Of a stretch of DNA of 64,000 nt, positions 52,160 to 60,527 are shown in pieces. Made by a program: the position numbers and the translations under genes. How positions within the stretch are numbered: position 1 is the first letter of the stretch; each line of letters opens with the position of its first letter. The DNA comes from Natroniella sp046097105 (GTDB lineage Bacteria > Bacillota > Halanaerobiia > Halobacteroidales > Halobacteroidaceae). The DNA is taken from contig NZ_CP175562.1 in NCBI RefSeq assembly GCF_046097105.1, forward strand, positions 744,001 to 808,000, in the 5' to 3' direction. The notes below the pieces were generated by a model that saw only the letters and a list, made by a program, of their open reading frames with translations, ran no database searches and was not told the DNA's origin.

Positions 52160-54259
52160 ATGCAAGAGATTAAACTGTTTAAAATTAAACTTAGAAACTT
52201 CAAAGGTATTAGAGACTTTGTTCTTAATGCCCAAGGTGAAAGCGTCGAGGCGTTTGGCGATAATAGTGCTGGTAAGACTACGGTTGCAGATGCTTGGTTC
52301 TGGTTGTTATTTGATAAGGATAGTAAAGAAAATTCTACTCAGTCATTTGATATCAAGACATTGGACAAGCAAGGTAATGTGATTCATGGACTAGAGCATG
52401 AGGTTGAAGGAGTTTTGCAGGTTGGCGGTAAGAAATTAGAGCTCAAAAAGGTCTACAAAGAGAAATGGACTAAGCAACGTGGATCAGCTACTAAGAAGTT
52501 TACTGGACATACTACTGATTATTTCATTAATTCAGTTCCAGTTAAGAAAAAAGAATATGAAGCTAGAATCGACGAAATCATAGACGAGGATATTTTTAAG
52601 CTACTCACTAATCCGAGTTACTTCAATGAGGAATTGCATTGGAAGGATAGGAGAGAGATATTAATTGAAGTCTGCGGTGATGTAACTACTGAAGATGTAA
52701 TCAGTCAGAATGAGCAACTGAGTAAGTTATCTGATGTACTTAGTGATCGTAGTCTAGAGGAGCATCAGAAGGTTATTCACTCTAAGCGGAAAGAGATCAA
52801 TAAGGAGCTTGAGAAGATACCAATTCGGATTGATGAAGTACAGCAGTCAATGCCTGATATCTCTACTCTTAATAAAAAGAACATTAGAGCGGAGATTGAA
52901 GGGCTTAAGATGAGAAAACAAGCTAAAGAAAAGAAGTTGAACCAGATCAAGAATGGAGGACAAGCTGCAGATATAAGAAATAAGATAGCTGAAATCAAAG
53001 CTGAAATGGCAGAGTTTAAGAATGATTTTAAAGCTGAATATGATAATCTTATCGAAACTAAGCAGCAAGAGTTAGAAGAGGCACGGGAAGAGTATCGTGA
53101 AGCTATGGGAGAGTATAACGATACTGAATATCAGATTATGAGGCGTAAAAGTCAAATTAGCACTCTTGAAGATAAAATGAAAAACCTAAGGAGAAAGTGG
53201 CATGAAGAGAATGATAAGCAATTTAAAGCTGATCACCAATGCCCTGAATGTGGTTGTGAGTTCTCAGAAGACATGGGGATTGAAGAGTTTAACCTAGAGA
53301 AAGCAGAAAAGATAGAAGAAATTAACCACCAAGGTGCAAAATTGAAAGAGGAGTCAGAGAGCAAGAAAGAGCAATTATCTAACTTCAAATCAAAGTTGAA
53401 AGATCTGGAGGAGAAAAAGAAAGAGAAGCTACAATTTTCTGACCAGATCAAAGAAGAAATCAAAGGACTTAGACAGAAAACTCAATCTTACAGAGATAAC
53501 GGTCAATATAAGCAGTTGCAAGTTAAGAAAAAAGAGTTAGAACGCAAACTAGACAATCTATCTCAAAGTAAGCAAGAGGACATCAGCGAAGTCAAATCAG
53601 AGATTAATCAGATAAAGACTAATATAAGGCAACTTAATCAAAAACTAGTTAAATTTGAGCAATCTAGACAGTCTAAAAAGAGAATTGAAGAGTTGAAGCA
53701 GAAAGAGAAAGATCTTGCAGCTGAATATGAAAAGATGGAAGAACAGTTGTACCTTACTGAAGAGTTTATTAGAACCAAGGTTGATCTGTTAGAAGAGAAG
53801 ATTAATGAGCAGTTTGAATATGCTGAATTTAAGTTGTTTGAGGAACAGGTAAACGGTGGACTCAAGGAGGTTTGTGAGACTACTTTTGATGGAGTACCTT
53901 ACGGATCAGGACTTAATACTGGAGCACAGATTAATGTTGGGCTGGATATTATCAATACACTTTCTGCCCACTACAATTTCAAAGCTCCAATCTTCATAGA
54001 TAATGCCGAGAGTGTAACAGAAATTGCTGATATTGATTGCCAGATGGTTAAGTTGATAGTTAGCCCTCACCATAAAGAGTTGTTCATTGTGAGTGAATCT
54101 GACTTAGTTGATGATAGTTTAGGGGTGACTAAGCTTAGAGAAATCGCCAGTTCAGTTGGCGTTAGAAATTATAGTCAGTATAAGAAAGATGAGCTAGTCG
54201 AGCAGATTAATAAGCAGATTAGGCTTGGAGAAGAACCAGAGCTTGAGGAGGTGATTTGA
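52160..54259 (+). CDS. Rad50/SbcC-like AAA ATPase with zinc hook
   Basis: ATG 52160 follows aaagggagtgg. The 699-residue product has Walker A GDNSAGKTT (33-41) near its start, a long coiled coil (about 215-590) interrupted by a zinc-hook CPECGC near 375, and a C-terminal half-ATPase (LNTGAQINVGLDIINTL, Walker B-like APIFIDNAE, then IVSPHHKELFIVSE). The last 45 residues form an HeH/SAP-like DNA-binding motif (KLREIASSVGVRNYSQYKKD). It probably works with RecT in recombination. No SbcD-type nuclease is encoded beside it. Confidence 0.85.
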   Translation: MQEIKLFKIKLRNFKGIRDFVLNAQGESVEAFGDNSAGKTTVADAWFWLLFDKDSKENSTQSFDIKTLDKQGNVIHGLEHEVEGVLQVGGKKLELKKVYKEKWTKQRGSATKKFTGHTTDYFINSVPVKKKEYEARIDEIIDEDIFKLLTNPSYFNEELHWKDRREILIEVCGDVTTEDVISQNEQLSKLSDVLSDRSLEEHQKVIHSKRKEINKELEKIPIRIDEVQQSMPDISTLNKKNIRAEIEGLKMRKQAKEKKLNQIKNGGQAADIRNKIAEIKAEMAEFKNDFKAEYDNLIETKQQELEEAREEYREAMGEYNDTEYQIMRRKSQISTLEDKMKNLRRKWHEENDKQFKADHQCPECGCEFSEDMGIEEFNLEKAEKIEEINHQGAKLKEESESKKEQLSNFKSKLKDLEEKKKEKLQFSDQIKEEIKGLRQKTQSYRDNGQYKQLQVKKKELERKLDNLSQSKQEDISEVKSEINQIKTNIRQLNQKLVKFEQSRQSKKRIEELKQKEKDLAAEYEKMEEQLYLTEEFIRTKVDLLEEKINEQFEYAEFKLFEEQVNGGLKEVCETTFDGVPYGSGLNTGAQINVGLDIINTLSAHYNFKAPIFIDNAESVTEIADIDCQMVKLIVSPHHKELFIVSESDLVDDSLGVTKLREIASSVGVRNYSQYKKDELVEQINKQIRLGEEPELEEVI

Positions 54260-54429
54260 TGTACGTATATGTAAGAAGCGAACCGAACTTATGGACAGTT
54301 GGTTTTTATGATCCAGAAGGAGAATGGAACCCAGAAAGCGACCATGGGTCTTCAGAAGAAGCAGCAAAGAGGGTGCATTATTTGAATGGTGGAAACAAAA
54401 ACAAACAGGAGGATGATAATAATGAGTAA
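54259..54429 (+). CDS. Small prophage protein, 56 aa
   Basis: ATG overlaps the previous stop by one base after gaggaggtgattt. Sequence MYVYVRSEPNLWTVGFYDPE then GEWNPESDHGSSEEAAKRVH; a small beta-rich protein found beside phage recombination genes. Unknown role. Confidence 0.65.
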   Translation: MYVYVRSEPNLWTVGFYDPEGEWNPESDHGSSEEAAKRVHYLNGGNKNKQEDDNNE

Positions 54430-54649
54430 GAATGACAAAGGAATCAAAATTAGCCTACAAGAGTATATTGAATTGAGGATAAGAGACTTGAAGTTGAATT
54501 TTTTAGAATTAGGCGGAGTGGATAATTGGTCTAATTATGGGGAAGCGTTGTATCCTTCTTTTGGCGATTCAAAAGACTATGATGAGGAAGCTAGAGAGCT
54601 AGAACAGATCATATTAAATAAATATATGGAGGCTGATAAAAATGAGTAA
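54422..54649 (+). CDS. Small prophage protein, 75 aa
   Basis: ATG 54422 is 9 bases after aggagg and overlaps the previous gene by 8 bases. Acidic helical product (QEYIELRIRDLKLNFLELGG). Unknown. Confidence 0.6.
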   Translation: MSKNDKGIKISLQEYIELRIRDLKLNFLELGGVDNWSNYGEALYPSFGDSKDYDEEARELEQIILNKYMEADKNE

Positions 54650-55559
54650 TAATCAATTAGCAATGGTTAAGAAGGATACTGTTGATGTAGTCGCTGAAAG
54701 AGTTAGAGAATTTAAGGAGTCTGGGGAGATTGATTTACCTGCAAATTATTCGGTTGAAAATGCTATGAAGTCAGCTTGGTTAGAGTTACAGAGCACTAAG
54801 ACTAAAAATAAGAAGCCAGTTTTAGAAGCGTGTACTAATGATAGTATAGCTAACGCTTTACTTGATATGGCAGTTCAAGGGTTAACACCTGCTAAAGATC
54901 AATGTTACTTTGTCGCTTATGGTAATAAGTTAGTTTTGATGAGGTCTTATTTTGGTAGTATGACAGTAGTTAAGCAGGTAGCTGGTGCAGAAGATGTTAG
55001 AGCACAACCAGTATTTAAAGGTGATGATTTTGAGTACGAAGTGAAACGAGGAACCATTACTAATGTCGAGCATAAGCAGACTTTAAAAGGTAAGTTAAGT
55101 GGCAATATTTTAGCTGTATATTGTGTAATTACTTTTAAAGATGATCGACCAGATTATATTGAACTAATGACTATGGATCAGATTGAAAATGCTTGGTCCC
55201 AAGGTCAGACTTACAGAAAAGGTTCCAATGGCACTCATCAAAAGTTTGAAGAGGAGATGGCCAAGAAAACAGTTATCAATAGAGCTTGTAAGAAGTATAT
55301 TAACTCTTCAAATGACAGCAATATCTTAGCTGAAAGTTTCAATAGAGCTGGTCAAGCTAAAGCTGAACAGGAAGTAAAGCAAGAGATTGAGGAAAATGCT
55401 AATTCAGAAGTGATTGATGTTAGCCCTGAAGCTGAAGAAGAAAAAGAACAGATAGAAGAAGATAAGCAAGTTGAGCAAGAAAACCCTGAACCAGCTTTTG
55501 TAGATACTGCTAAAACTATGAATATGGAGCAGACTGGAACCGAAGGACCGGCGTTTTAA
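54642..55559 (+). CDS. recT: RecT single-strand annealing protein
   Basis: The 305-residue product has the RecT core: NALLDMAVQGLTPAKDQCYF, VAYGNKLVLMRSYFGSMTVV, IELMTMDQIENAWSQGQTYR, TVINRACKKYIN. The acidic C-terminus (about 245-295) matches the usual SSB-contact tail type. RecT anneals complementary strands and promotes strand exchange in phage recombination. Overlaps the previous gene by 8 bases. No RecE or YqaJ exonuclease is beside it. Confidence 0.95.
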   Translation: MSNNQLAMVKKDTVDVVAERVREFKESGEIDLPANYSVENAMKSAWLELQSTKTKNKKPVLEACTNDSIANALLDMAVQGLTPAKDQCYFVAYGNKLVLMRSYFGSMTVVKQVAGAEDVRAQPVFKGDDFEYEVKRGTITNVEHKQTLKGKLSGNILAVYCVITFKDDRPDYIELMTMDQIENAWSQGQTYRKGSNGTHQKFEEEMAKKTVINRACKKYINSSNDSNILAESFNRAGQAKAEQEVKQEIEENANSEVIDVSPEAEEEKEQIEEDKQVEQENPEPAFVDTAKTMNMEQTGTEGPAF

Positions 55560-55560
55560 G

Positions 55561-56289
55561 ATGATAGAGATTAAAAGTTTTGCTAGTGGTTCAACTGGCA
55601 ACTGCTACTGGGTCAGCGACGGGGTAACTCCCGTCCTGATCGAGTGCGGTATAAGCATTCAGGAGATCAAAAAGAAGTCAGGATTTAGATTGAGTGAAGT
55701 TCAAGGGTGTTTGATCAGTCATGAGCACGGTGATCACATTAAGTCTGCTGTTGATGTTGCTGGAGCTGGGGTTGATTGTTACATGTCAGAAGGCACATTT
55801 AACGGCTATGGTTTTGGTTCTCATAGAATAATTTTGCTTGACGATATAAAAACAAGCGACAACAGAAAGAAATACAAGTCTTTTAGGCTGGGATCTTGGA
55901 TTGTACAACCTTTTGAAGTGGAACACGATGCAAAAGAGCCTGTTGGTTTATTTTTAGCTAGCCAGACAGGAGAAAAGTTAGTTTATATTACTGACAGTTT
56001 TTATTCAAAATATCGTTTTAATGGATTAACTCATATCATGGTTGAATGTAACTATGCACTTGATATATTGAACGAGAATATCAAGTCTGGTAGAGTTCAC
56101 CCAGCACAGAAAAAGAGATTACTCAGGTCGCACTTTAGCCTTGAGAATGTTAAAGACTTCTTGGAGGCTAATGATTTGAGTCAAGTTAAAGAGATATGGT
56201 TGCTGCATTTAAGTAGTAGAAATAGCGACGAGCAAAGGTTTAAGAGAGAGATTCAGCAATTGACTGGAAAGCCAGTTTACATTGCTTAG
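55561..56289 (+). CDS. MBL-fold hydrolase (YycJ-like)
   Basis: The 242-residue product starts one base after recT. It has IKSFASGSTGNCYWVSDGVT, the metal motif LISHEHGDHIKSA, EVEHDAKEPVGLFL, LVYITDSFYSKYRF and a late RSHFSLENVKDFL / LLHLSSRN. This is the MBL branch of YycJ/WalJ, which includes DNA exonucleases. A nuclease role alongside RecT and the SbcC-like ATPase is inferred. Confidence 0.85.
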   Translation: MIEIKSFASGSTGNCYWVSDGVTPVLIECGISIQEIKKKSGFRLSEVQGCLISHEHGDHIKSAVDVAGAGVDCYMSEGTFNGYGFGSHRIILLDDIKTSDNRKKYKSFRLGSWIVQPFEVEHDAKEPVGLFLASQTGEKLVYITDSFYSKYRFNGLTHIMVECNYALDILNENIKSGRVHPAQKKRLLRSHFSLENVKDFLEANDLSQVKEIWLLHLSSRNSDEQRFKREIQQLTGKPVYIA

Positions 56290-56300
56290 GAGGTGAAGTT

Positions 56301-57185
56301 GTGAGTCAAAAAGGTTGGATTAAACTGCACAGGAAATTGGACGAACATTGGCTCTGGGAAGAAGGGGATTCATTTGATAAAAGGTCAGCTTGGATTGACA
56401 TATTGCTTATGGTTAATCATAAGAAAAAGAAGGTTAATCTTGGAAATGAACTATTTATAGTTGAGCCAGGAGAGAAAATAACATCAGAAAGAAAACTGTC
56501 TGAGCGTTGGGGTTGGTCAAGGACTAAAGTTAGGAATTTCTTAAAATTACTAGAGAGCGATGGGATGATTGAAGTTGAAAAAACCACTAAAAAAACCACT
56601 ATAAAGGTATGTAATTACAGTACTTATCAAAAGAACGGAAACATCAAAAAAACCACTAAAAAACCAGAAGAGAACCACGAAAAAACATCAAAAAAACATC
56701 AAAAGAACACAAACAAGAATGTAAAGAATGTAAAGAATGTAAAGAATGTAAAGAATGTAAAGAAAGATAATATAGTGCGTCCAGTAGAATTTAATAAAAA
56801 TCAGGATTTAGATTTTCACCCTAAATACAATGAGTTGATTAACTATGCTAAACAGAAAACTATGACAGCTCAACTTAACCGTGAATACTCGCTCAATGAA
56901 GATCTTAACAAATATGGAGAGCAAGTAGTCAGAAAAGCAATAGACTTAGCTGTTTTAAATCAGAAATCTAAAGACGCTTATAGACGTGGTGACCCTAAGA
57001 ATGGAGTTGATATTTCTAGTTATAGGTTTATTCAATGTTTTATTGAAGAAGCAAAAGAAGTTTTGGGGGTGAATGGAAATGGAAGAGATTGCTCAAGCGA
57101 TAAACAAGATCACGAAGAATGTGAAAGTGACAGAGTCCAGCGAGAAATTGAAAAGCTTATCGAGTCAGGGGAAGTGTCCTTATGA
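56301..57185 (+). CDS. DnaD-like replication initiation protein
   Basis: GTG start after aggaggtgaagtt. N-terminal winged-helix region of phage replisome organizers: GWIKLHRKLDEHWLWEEGDS, then SERWGWSRTKVRNFLKLLES. A Lys/Asn/Thr-rich linker (about 105-165) holds five copies of a 9-base repeat. The C-terminal region resembles DnaD/DnaB-type helper domains loosely. It likely opens the phage origin, which is often within this gene. It overlaps the next gene by 107 bases. Confidence 0.75.
   Translation: MSQKGWIKLHRKLDEHWLWEEGDSFDKRSAWIDILLMVNHKKKKVNLGNELFIVEPGEKITSERKLSERWGWSRTKVRNFLKLLESDGMIEVEKTTKKTTIKVCNYSTYQKNGNIKKTTKKPEENHEKTSKKHQKNTNKNVKNVKNVKNVKNVKKDNIVRPVEFNKNQDLDFHPKYNELINYAKQKTMTAQLNREYSLNEDLNKYGEQVVRKAIDLAVLNQKSKDAYRRGDPKNGVDISSYRFIQCFIEEAKEVLGVNGNGRDCSSDKQDHEECESDRVQREIEKLIESGEVSL
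56718..56762 (+). repeat. Five tandem 9-bp repeats, in frame
   Basis: AATGTAAAG x5 encodes NVK repeats in the linker of the DnaD-like protein. Copy changes would keep frame. It could be part of the replication origin. Confidence 0.9.
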
Positions 57186-57930
57186 CCGTTGTGGAGGTAC
57201 TGGGTTTGATGTTATAGAGGTTGATGGTAAAGAGGTTGCTGTTGAGTGTGAATGTCGAGAGCAAAGACTGTTGTCTAATAAATTAGAATTTGCAACTATC
57301 ATCGATGAATTTCAAAACACTAGGATTGATGATTACAAGACAGATAGTCAGCATTACAAAAAAGATAAATCAATCCAGAGGGCCAAGATGTGTAAGAAAT
57401 CAGCTCAGTCTTATGTTAATCGATTTGAAGAGATGAAAGGCAAGCGAAAAGGGTTATATTTCTATTCACAGATGGCTGGTAGCGGAAAGACAATGCTTGT
57501 CAGTGCAATTGGAAATGAGTTGATACACAAACATAAGGCTTCTGTTAAATTTGCTACTGCTGGAGATTTGCTTAATGCTATAAGGTCAACTTACAGCAAT
57601 CCTGACCTTAGCTGTCATGATCTGATAGATGCAGCTAGAAAGGTTGAAGTGTTGATATTAGATGATATGGGCCAACAGTCAATTAAATCAGATACCAATG
57701 ATCACTTATTTGATATTCTTAATCACAGGGTTAATCGAGATGTAGTGACTATTTTTAGCAGCAACTGCAAGATTGAGGATTTGCCTTATAATTTCAGAAT
57801 TAGAGACAGGATCACTAAGATGGCTATACCGATTGAATCTCCTAATGAGTCAGTTAGGAAAAATTTGGCCCAGCAGGAGAATGATGAACTACTTAGGGAC
57901 TTGTTGGTTAGCAGGGGTGATAAACAATGA
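57079..57930 (+). CDS. DnaC/DnaI-like helicase loader ATPase
   Basis: ATG 57079 is 8 bases after gggggtg. The 283-residue product has an N-terminal Cys cluster (CPYDRCGGTGF ... VECECREQR) as in DnaI. The AAA+ domain has Walker A GLYFYSQMAGSGKTMLVSAI (GSGKT), Walker B VLILDDMGQQ, sensor FSSNCKIEDL and Arg finger region RIRDRI. It loads the host replicative helicase at the phage origin. Confidence 0.88.
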   Translation: MEEIAQAINKITKNVKVTESSEKLKSLSSQGKCPYDRCGGTGFDVIEVDGKEVAVECECREQRLLSNKLEFATIIDEFQNTRIDDYKTDSQHYKKDKSIQRAKMCKKSAQSYVNRFEEMKGKRKGLYFYSQMAGSGKTMLVSAIGNELIHKHKASVKFATAGDLLNAIRSTYSNPDLSCHDLIDAARKVEVLILDDMGQQSIKSDTNDHLFDILNHRVNRDVVTIFSSNCKIEDLPYNFRIRDRITKMAIPIESPNESVRKNLAQQENDELLRDLLVSRGDKQ

Positions 57931-58190
57931 TTTTAGAAACTTTCATTGAGAACATGGCTGAAAAAGTAGAGTGCCCAGTTTCTGGTGGAATTGTTTATGT
58001 GTTCGCTTACGAGTTGCTAGAGAAGATGAAAGGTCACGGTTATGATAAGATTCCAGAGGATATGACAGGTAAAGGCTGTCGCTGGAGTTATGAATCCAGA
58101 GGGCCAAGGTGTAAGAACTTAAAATGGCAGGAAAAAGATAGATTAAAGTGTGATCCTCCACTTGAAGATTTGCAACAAAAACTATTTTAA
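57927..58190 (+). CDS. Prophage protein of unknown function, 87 aa
   Basis: ATG overlaps the previous stop. Contains a Cys-bearing core (VECPVSGGIVYVFAYELLEK; ESRGPRCKNLKWQEKDRLKC). Possibly zinc-binding. Not recognised. Confidence 0.6.
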   Translation: MILETFIENMAEKVECPVSGGIVYVFAYELLEKMKGHGYDKIPEDMTGKGCRWSYESRGPRCKNLKWQEKDRLKCDPPLEDLQQKLF

Positions 58191-58202
58191 GGGGTGGTTA
58201 AT

Positions 58203-58349
58203 TTGTTAAGATTATTAACTGGCATTATAGTTCTGTTTTTTGTAATACCATTATTAATCGGGGTTGGAAGAGAGTTTAAGGAGAAGAGAAGGCAGGGTAA
58301 AGGTGGGGAACTTGATTTAACAGGTAGCAAGTTTTGGGATGTTGATTAA
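58203..58349 (+). CDS. Single-pass membrane protein, 48 aa
   Basis: TTG start after aaggggtggttaa. One membrane helix (LLTGIIVLFFVIPLLIGVG) and a charged C-terminus. Unknown function. Confidence 0.55.
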   Translation: MLRLLTGIIVLFFVIPLLIGVGREFKEKRRQGKGGELDLTGSKFWDVD

Positions 58350-58384
58350 CTTCTAAACTGGTGGGATTCGACCAGTTTGAATAC

Positions 58385-58493
58385 TGCGGGCCAACTCGCC
58401 TGGACAACGACTGGCTGGCAGATACCTCCTCTCAAGCGGGCCAAATAAAAAAAGAGGGGGTGATCCTCCACTAATTTAAGCTACTGGCCCGCA
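58385..58493 (+). ncRNA. Candidate structured RNA with two competing 5' arms
   Basis: GCGGGCCA occurs at 58386-58393 and again at 58436-58443; one complementary arm TGGCCCGC lies at 58485-58492, followed by seven A. Either 5' copy can pair with the 3' arm, giving alternative folds. Inside, agaggggg-tgat-cctcc forms a small hairpin. No gene uses this stretch. Confidence 0.4.
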
Positions 58494-58512
58494 AAAAAAC
58501 ATATTAAAGGAG

Positions 58513-58656
58513 ATGGTTAAAATTAGTAATTTTCATTTACAGTTAATATTGATGCCTATATTAGTTTGGTTCCACTGGATTGGAACTGAAGGGACTTGGT
58601 ATGACAGGATAATGGTTTTGTTGTTAGCAATTAATGTAGTTGCAAGTAACAGGTAA
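58513..58656 (+). CDS. Small membrane protein, 47 aa
   Basis: ATG 58513 lies very close to aaaggag, so the true start may be a later codon. Two short hydrophobic stretches (LQLILMPILVWFHW; MVLLLAINVVASN). Possible holin-size or early membrane protein; not recognised. Confidence 0.4.
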   Translation: MVKISNFHLQLILMPILVWFHWIGTEGTWYDRIMVLLLAINVVASNR

Positions 58657-58682
58657 TACAAACAAAAGGAGATGATGGGTAA

Positions 58683-58781
58683 ATGATTATAGGTAAGTGG
58701 TGCAAAGATTTTGAAGGGTTAATAGATTTAGATAGTTGCGATAATTGTGAAAAGTGCAAAGAGAAAGGGGATGATGAATAG
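58683..58781 (+). CDS. Tiny Cys-rich protein, 32 aa
   Basis: ATG after ggagatgatgggtaa. MIIGKWCKDFEGLIDLDSCD then NCEKCKEKGDDE, with four Cys (CxxC at the end), probably binds metal. It abuts the next gene. Confidence 0.55.
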   Translation: MIIGKWCKDFEGLIDLDSCDNCEKCKEKGDDE

Positions 58782-58976
58782 ATGGATGACAAGGTTACTT
58801 ATTTCATAGTTGATCCTAGTAAAAGAGATTTTGAGAAAGCTTTGTTCTGGGTTGTTGAAGGGGATATTGAAAAAGCAAAAAGGATGGCTATTCAAGATGG
58901 TTTAGATATTTATCAGATGGACAAAGAAGGAATAATCAAAAATATAACTTTTGAGGTGATGAACAATGATGAATAA
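58782..58976 (+). CDS. Prophage protein of unknown function, 64 aa
   Basis: ATG directly follows the previous TAG; ribosome site aaaggggatgatg. Contains KALFWVVEGDIEKAKRMAIQ. Overlaps ssb by 11 bases. Confidence 0.6.
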   Translation: MDDKVTYFIVDPSKRDFEKALFWVVEGDIEKAKRMAIQDGLDIYQMDKEGIIKNITFEVMNNDE

Positions 58977-59325
58977 AGTAGTATTAATTGGTCGCTGGAC
59001 GTCAGATGGAGAGTTAAGATATACGAGCAATGGAAATGGTGTATATAACAACTCATTAGCAGTTGAAAGGCCATACAGCAAAGATGATGAGGTAGATTTC
59101 ATTGAGGTAGTGGCATGGCGTAAGTTAGCAGAGAATCTAGCCAACCATTCAGGAAAAGGTAGATTAGTTGCAGTTGAAGGTTCTATGAAGCAGGAGCGAT
59201 GGGAGAATGATCAGGGACAGAATAGAAGCAAGATTGTTGTTAATGCAAATAATGTTAAGTTTTTGGATTGGCCAGACAAGGATCAGAAGCAGAGTGACAA
59301 TGAGGGGATAGATGTTCCTTTCTAA
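58966..59325 (+). CDS. ssb: Single-stranded DNA-binding protein
   Basis: The 119-residue product has an OB-fold SSB start MNKVVLIGRWTSDGELRYTS, then VDFIEVVAWRKLAENLANHS, and the acidic C-terminal tip DNEGIDVPF (DxPF type), which contacts partner proteins such as RecT. Coats ssDNA during phage replication. RBS gaggtg. Confidence 0.95.
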   Translation: MMNKVVLIGRWTSDGELRYTSNGNGVYNNSLAVERPYSKDDEVDFIEVVAWRKLAENLANHSGKGRLVAVEGSMKQERWENDQGQNRSKIVVNANNVKFLDWPDKDQKQSDNEGIDVPF

Positions 59326-59388
59326 AGCAGTCGAATTCGACCAGTTTAGGGAGTGTTGCCATACTAAAAAAGAGGAGATGAGTAGTAA

Positions 59389-59670
59389 ATGGAAGTTAAA
59401 ACTAAAGAATACCTAGAAAAAGAAGTTGCAATGTTAAATAAATGTGTTAATGAATTTATTAACGGACATTTAAGCGACAAACATAATGGCTGGATATTTT
59501 ATAATATAGTTTCAATAATGGATGATTTCTATAACAATGAAGAGATACCAGTAAAAGGGCAATGTAGTGGATGTGGAGTTCATGTCACTTATTATAGGTC
59601 AACAGGAAATGACTGTCCCGCTTTAAGTTGCCCTGGCAAAATAATAGTAAAAGGAGATGATGAAAATTAG
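59389..59670 (+). CDS. Prophage protein with zinc-ribbon-like C-terminus, 93 aa
   Basis: RBS aagaggagatgag. Helical N-terminus; C-terminal Cys set GQCSGCGVHVTYYRSTG and CPALSCPGK could bind zinc. Function unknown. Overlaps the next gene by 14 bases. Confidence 0.6.
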   Translation: MEVKTKEYLEKEVAMLNKCVNEFINGHLSDKHNGWIFYNIVSIMDDFYNNEEIPVKGQCSGCGVHVTYYRSTGNDCPALSCPGKIIVKGDDEN

Positions 59671-59968
59671 TATAGAGTTGAAAATCAAAAGTTGTTTTCC
59701 AGAGCGGTCGACACTAGAAGAACAGATTGACAAAGTGGAAGAAGAGTCTCAAGAACGGAAAGAAGCAAATACTTATCTTCATAAAGCAGAAGAGGCTTTA
59801 CATGAAGCGACTGCACTTGTTGGACTAGCTTTGTTGTTAATGAGAGAGAATTTCAAGGAAAACTGTATTGACACGACAGATGAAGATATTGAGAGGTATT
59901 TACAGGAGGAAATCATAGACAAGCGATACGGAGAAAAACAGATAGATTTTGCAGAAGGGAGAGATTAA
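59657..59968 (+). CDS. Helical prophage protein, possibly MazG-like, 103 aa
   Basis: ATG follows aaaggagatg. An all-helical pattern with EEQIDKVEEESQERKEAN and KAEEALHEATALVGLALLLM resembles the core of MazG-type nucleotide pyrophosphohydrolases found in phages, but the ExxE/ExxD metal motif is not complete. Low certainty. Confidence 0.45.
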   Translation: MMKISIELKIKSCFPERSTLEEQIDKVEEESQERKEANTYLHKAEEALHEATALVGLALLLMRENFKENCIDTTDEDIERYLQEEIIDKRYGEKQIDFAEGRD

Positions 59969-59969
59969 A

Positions 59970-60527
59970 ATGGCAAAATATTTTACCGCTGGTATTGAAC
60001 AAGTCGAGGAGTACGCTGCTGAAGTAATCAAGGAGGACTTTGAAAAGTTATCTAATATTAAGATTGGATTTCAATTTAGAGAAGAAGCAAGAAGTAGTAA
60101 AGGTCGTCAGGTTTATGCTTCTCCTAAGAAGATACCTAACAAGTTGCATAATTTTGTTGATTATGACCTGATAATCACGATAGCAAAAGACATTTGGAGC
60201 ACTGTTGATGCTAGATCTAAAAAAGCAATATTAGATGATATTTTTAGAACTATCGAATTAATACCTAAAAAAGCAGAAATAGAAGGCTTCCCAAGGAGAG
60301 TTGCAGAGGATTACTGGTTACTGTCAGATGGTAGAAAAATAAAAGGAAGAATTGAAGCATATCAGGAGCAAGAAAAAATATCAGACTATGACATTAAGAT
60401 TTACGATCATAAAATTCAAGCTGATCCTGAAAATTATTCAAAGTATGGAGCTTGGAGAAAAGACTTGAAGCAAATGAGTCAAGCTGTTCAACAAACTAGC
60501 ATGAATTTCAAGAGAGCTGAAGGATAA
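59970..60527 (+). CDS. Phage metallopeptidase-family protein lacking HExxH
   Basis: ATG 59970 follows aagggaga. The 185-residue product matches the putative phage metallopeptidase layout: IGFQFREEARSSKGRQVYAS, then DYDLIITIAKDIWSTVDARS and KKAILDDIFRTIELI. Family members from memory read LLDHELCH where this has ILDDIFRT (residues 87-94), so both zinc His residues and the Glu are missing. It is probably not a protease. Neighbours are SSB and RecU. Confidence 0.65.
   Translation: MAKYFTAGIEQVEEYAAEVIKEDFEKLSNIKIGFQFREEARSSKGRQVYASPKKIPNKLHNFVDYDLIITIAKDIWSTVDARSKKAILDDIFRTIELIPKKAEIEGFPRRVAEDYWLLSDGRKIKGRIEAYQEQEKISDYDIKIYDHKIQADPENYSKYGAWRKDLKQMSQAVQQTSMNFKRAEG

Noticed and set aside
52084..52171. 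Open tail before the SbcC-like gene
   Set aside because: Reads like real protein but has no start codon or ribosome site; treated as a remnant only.
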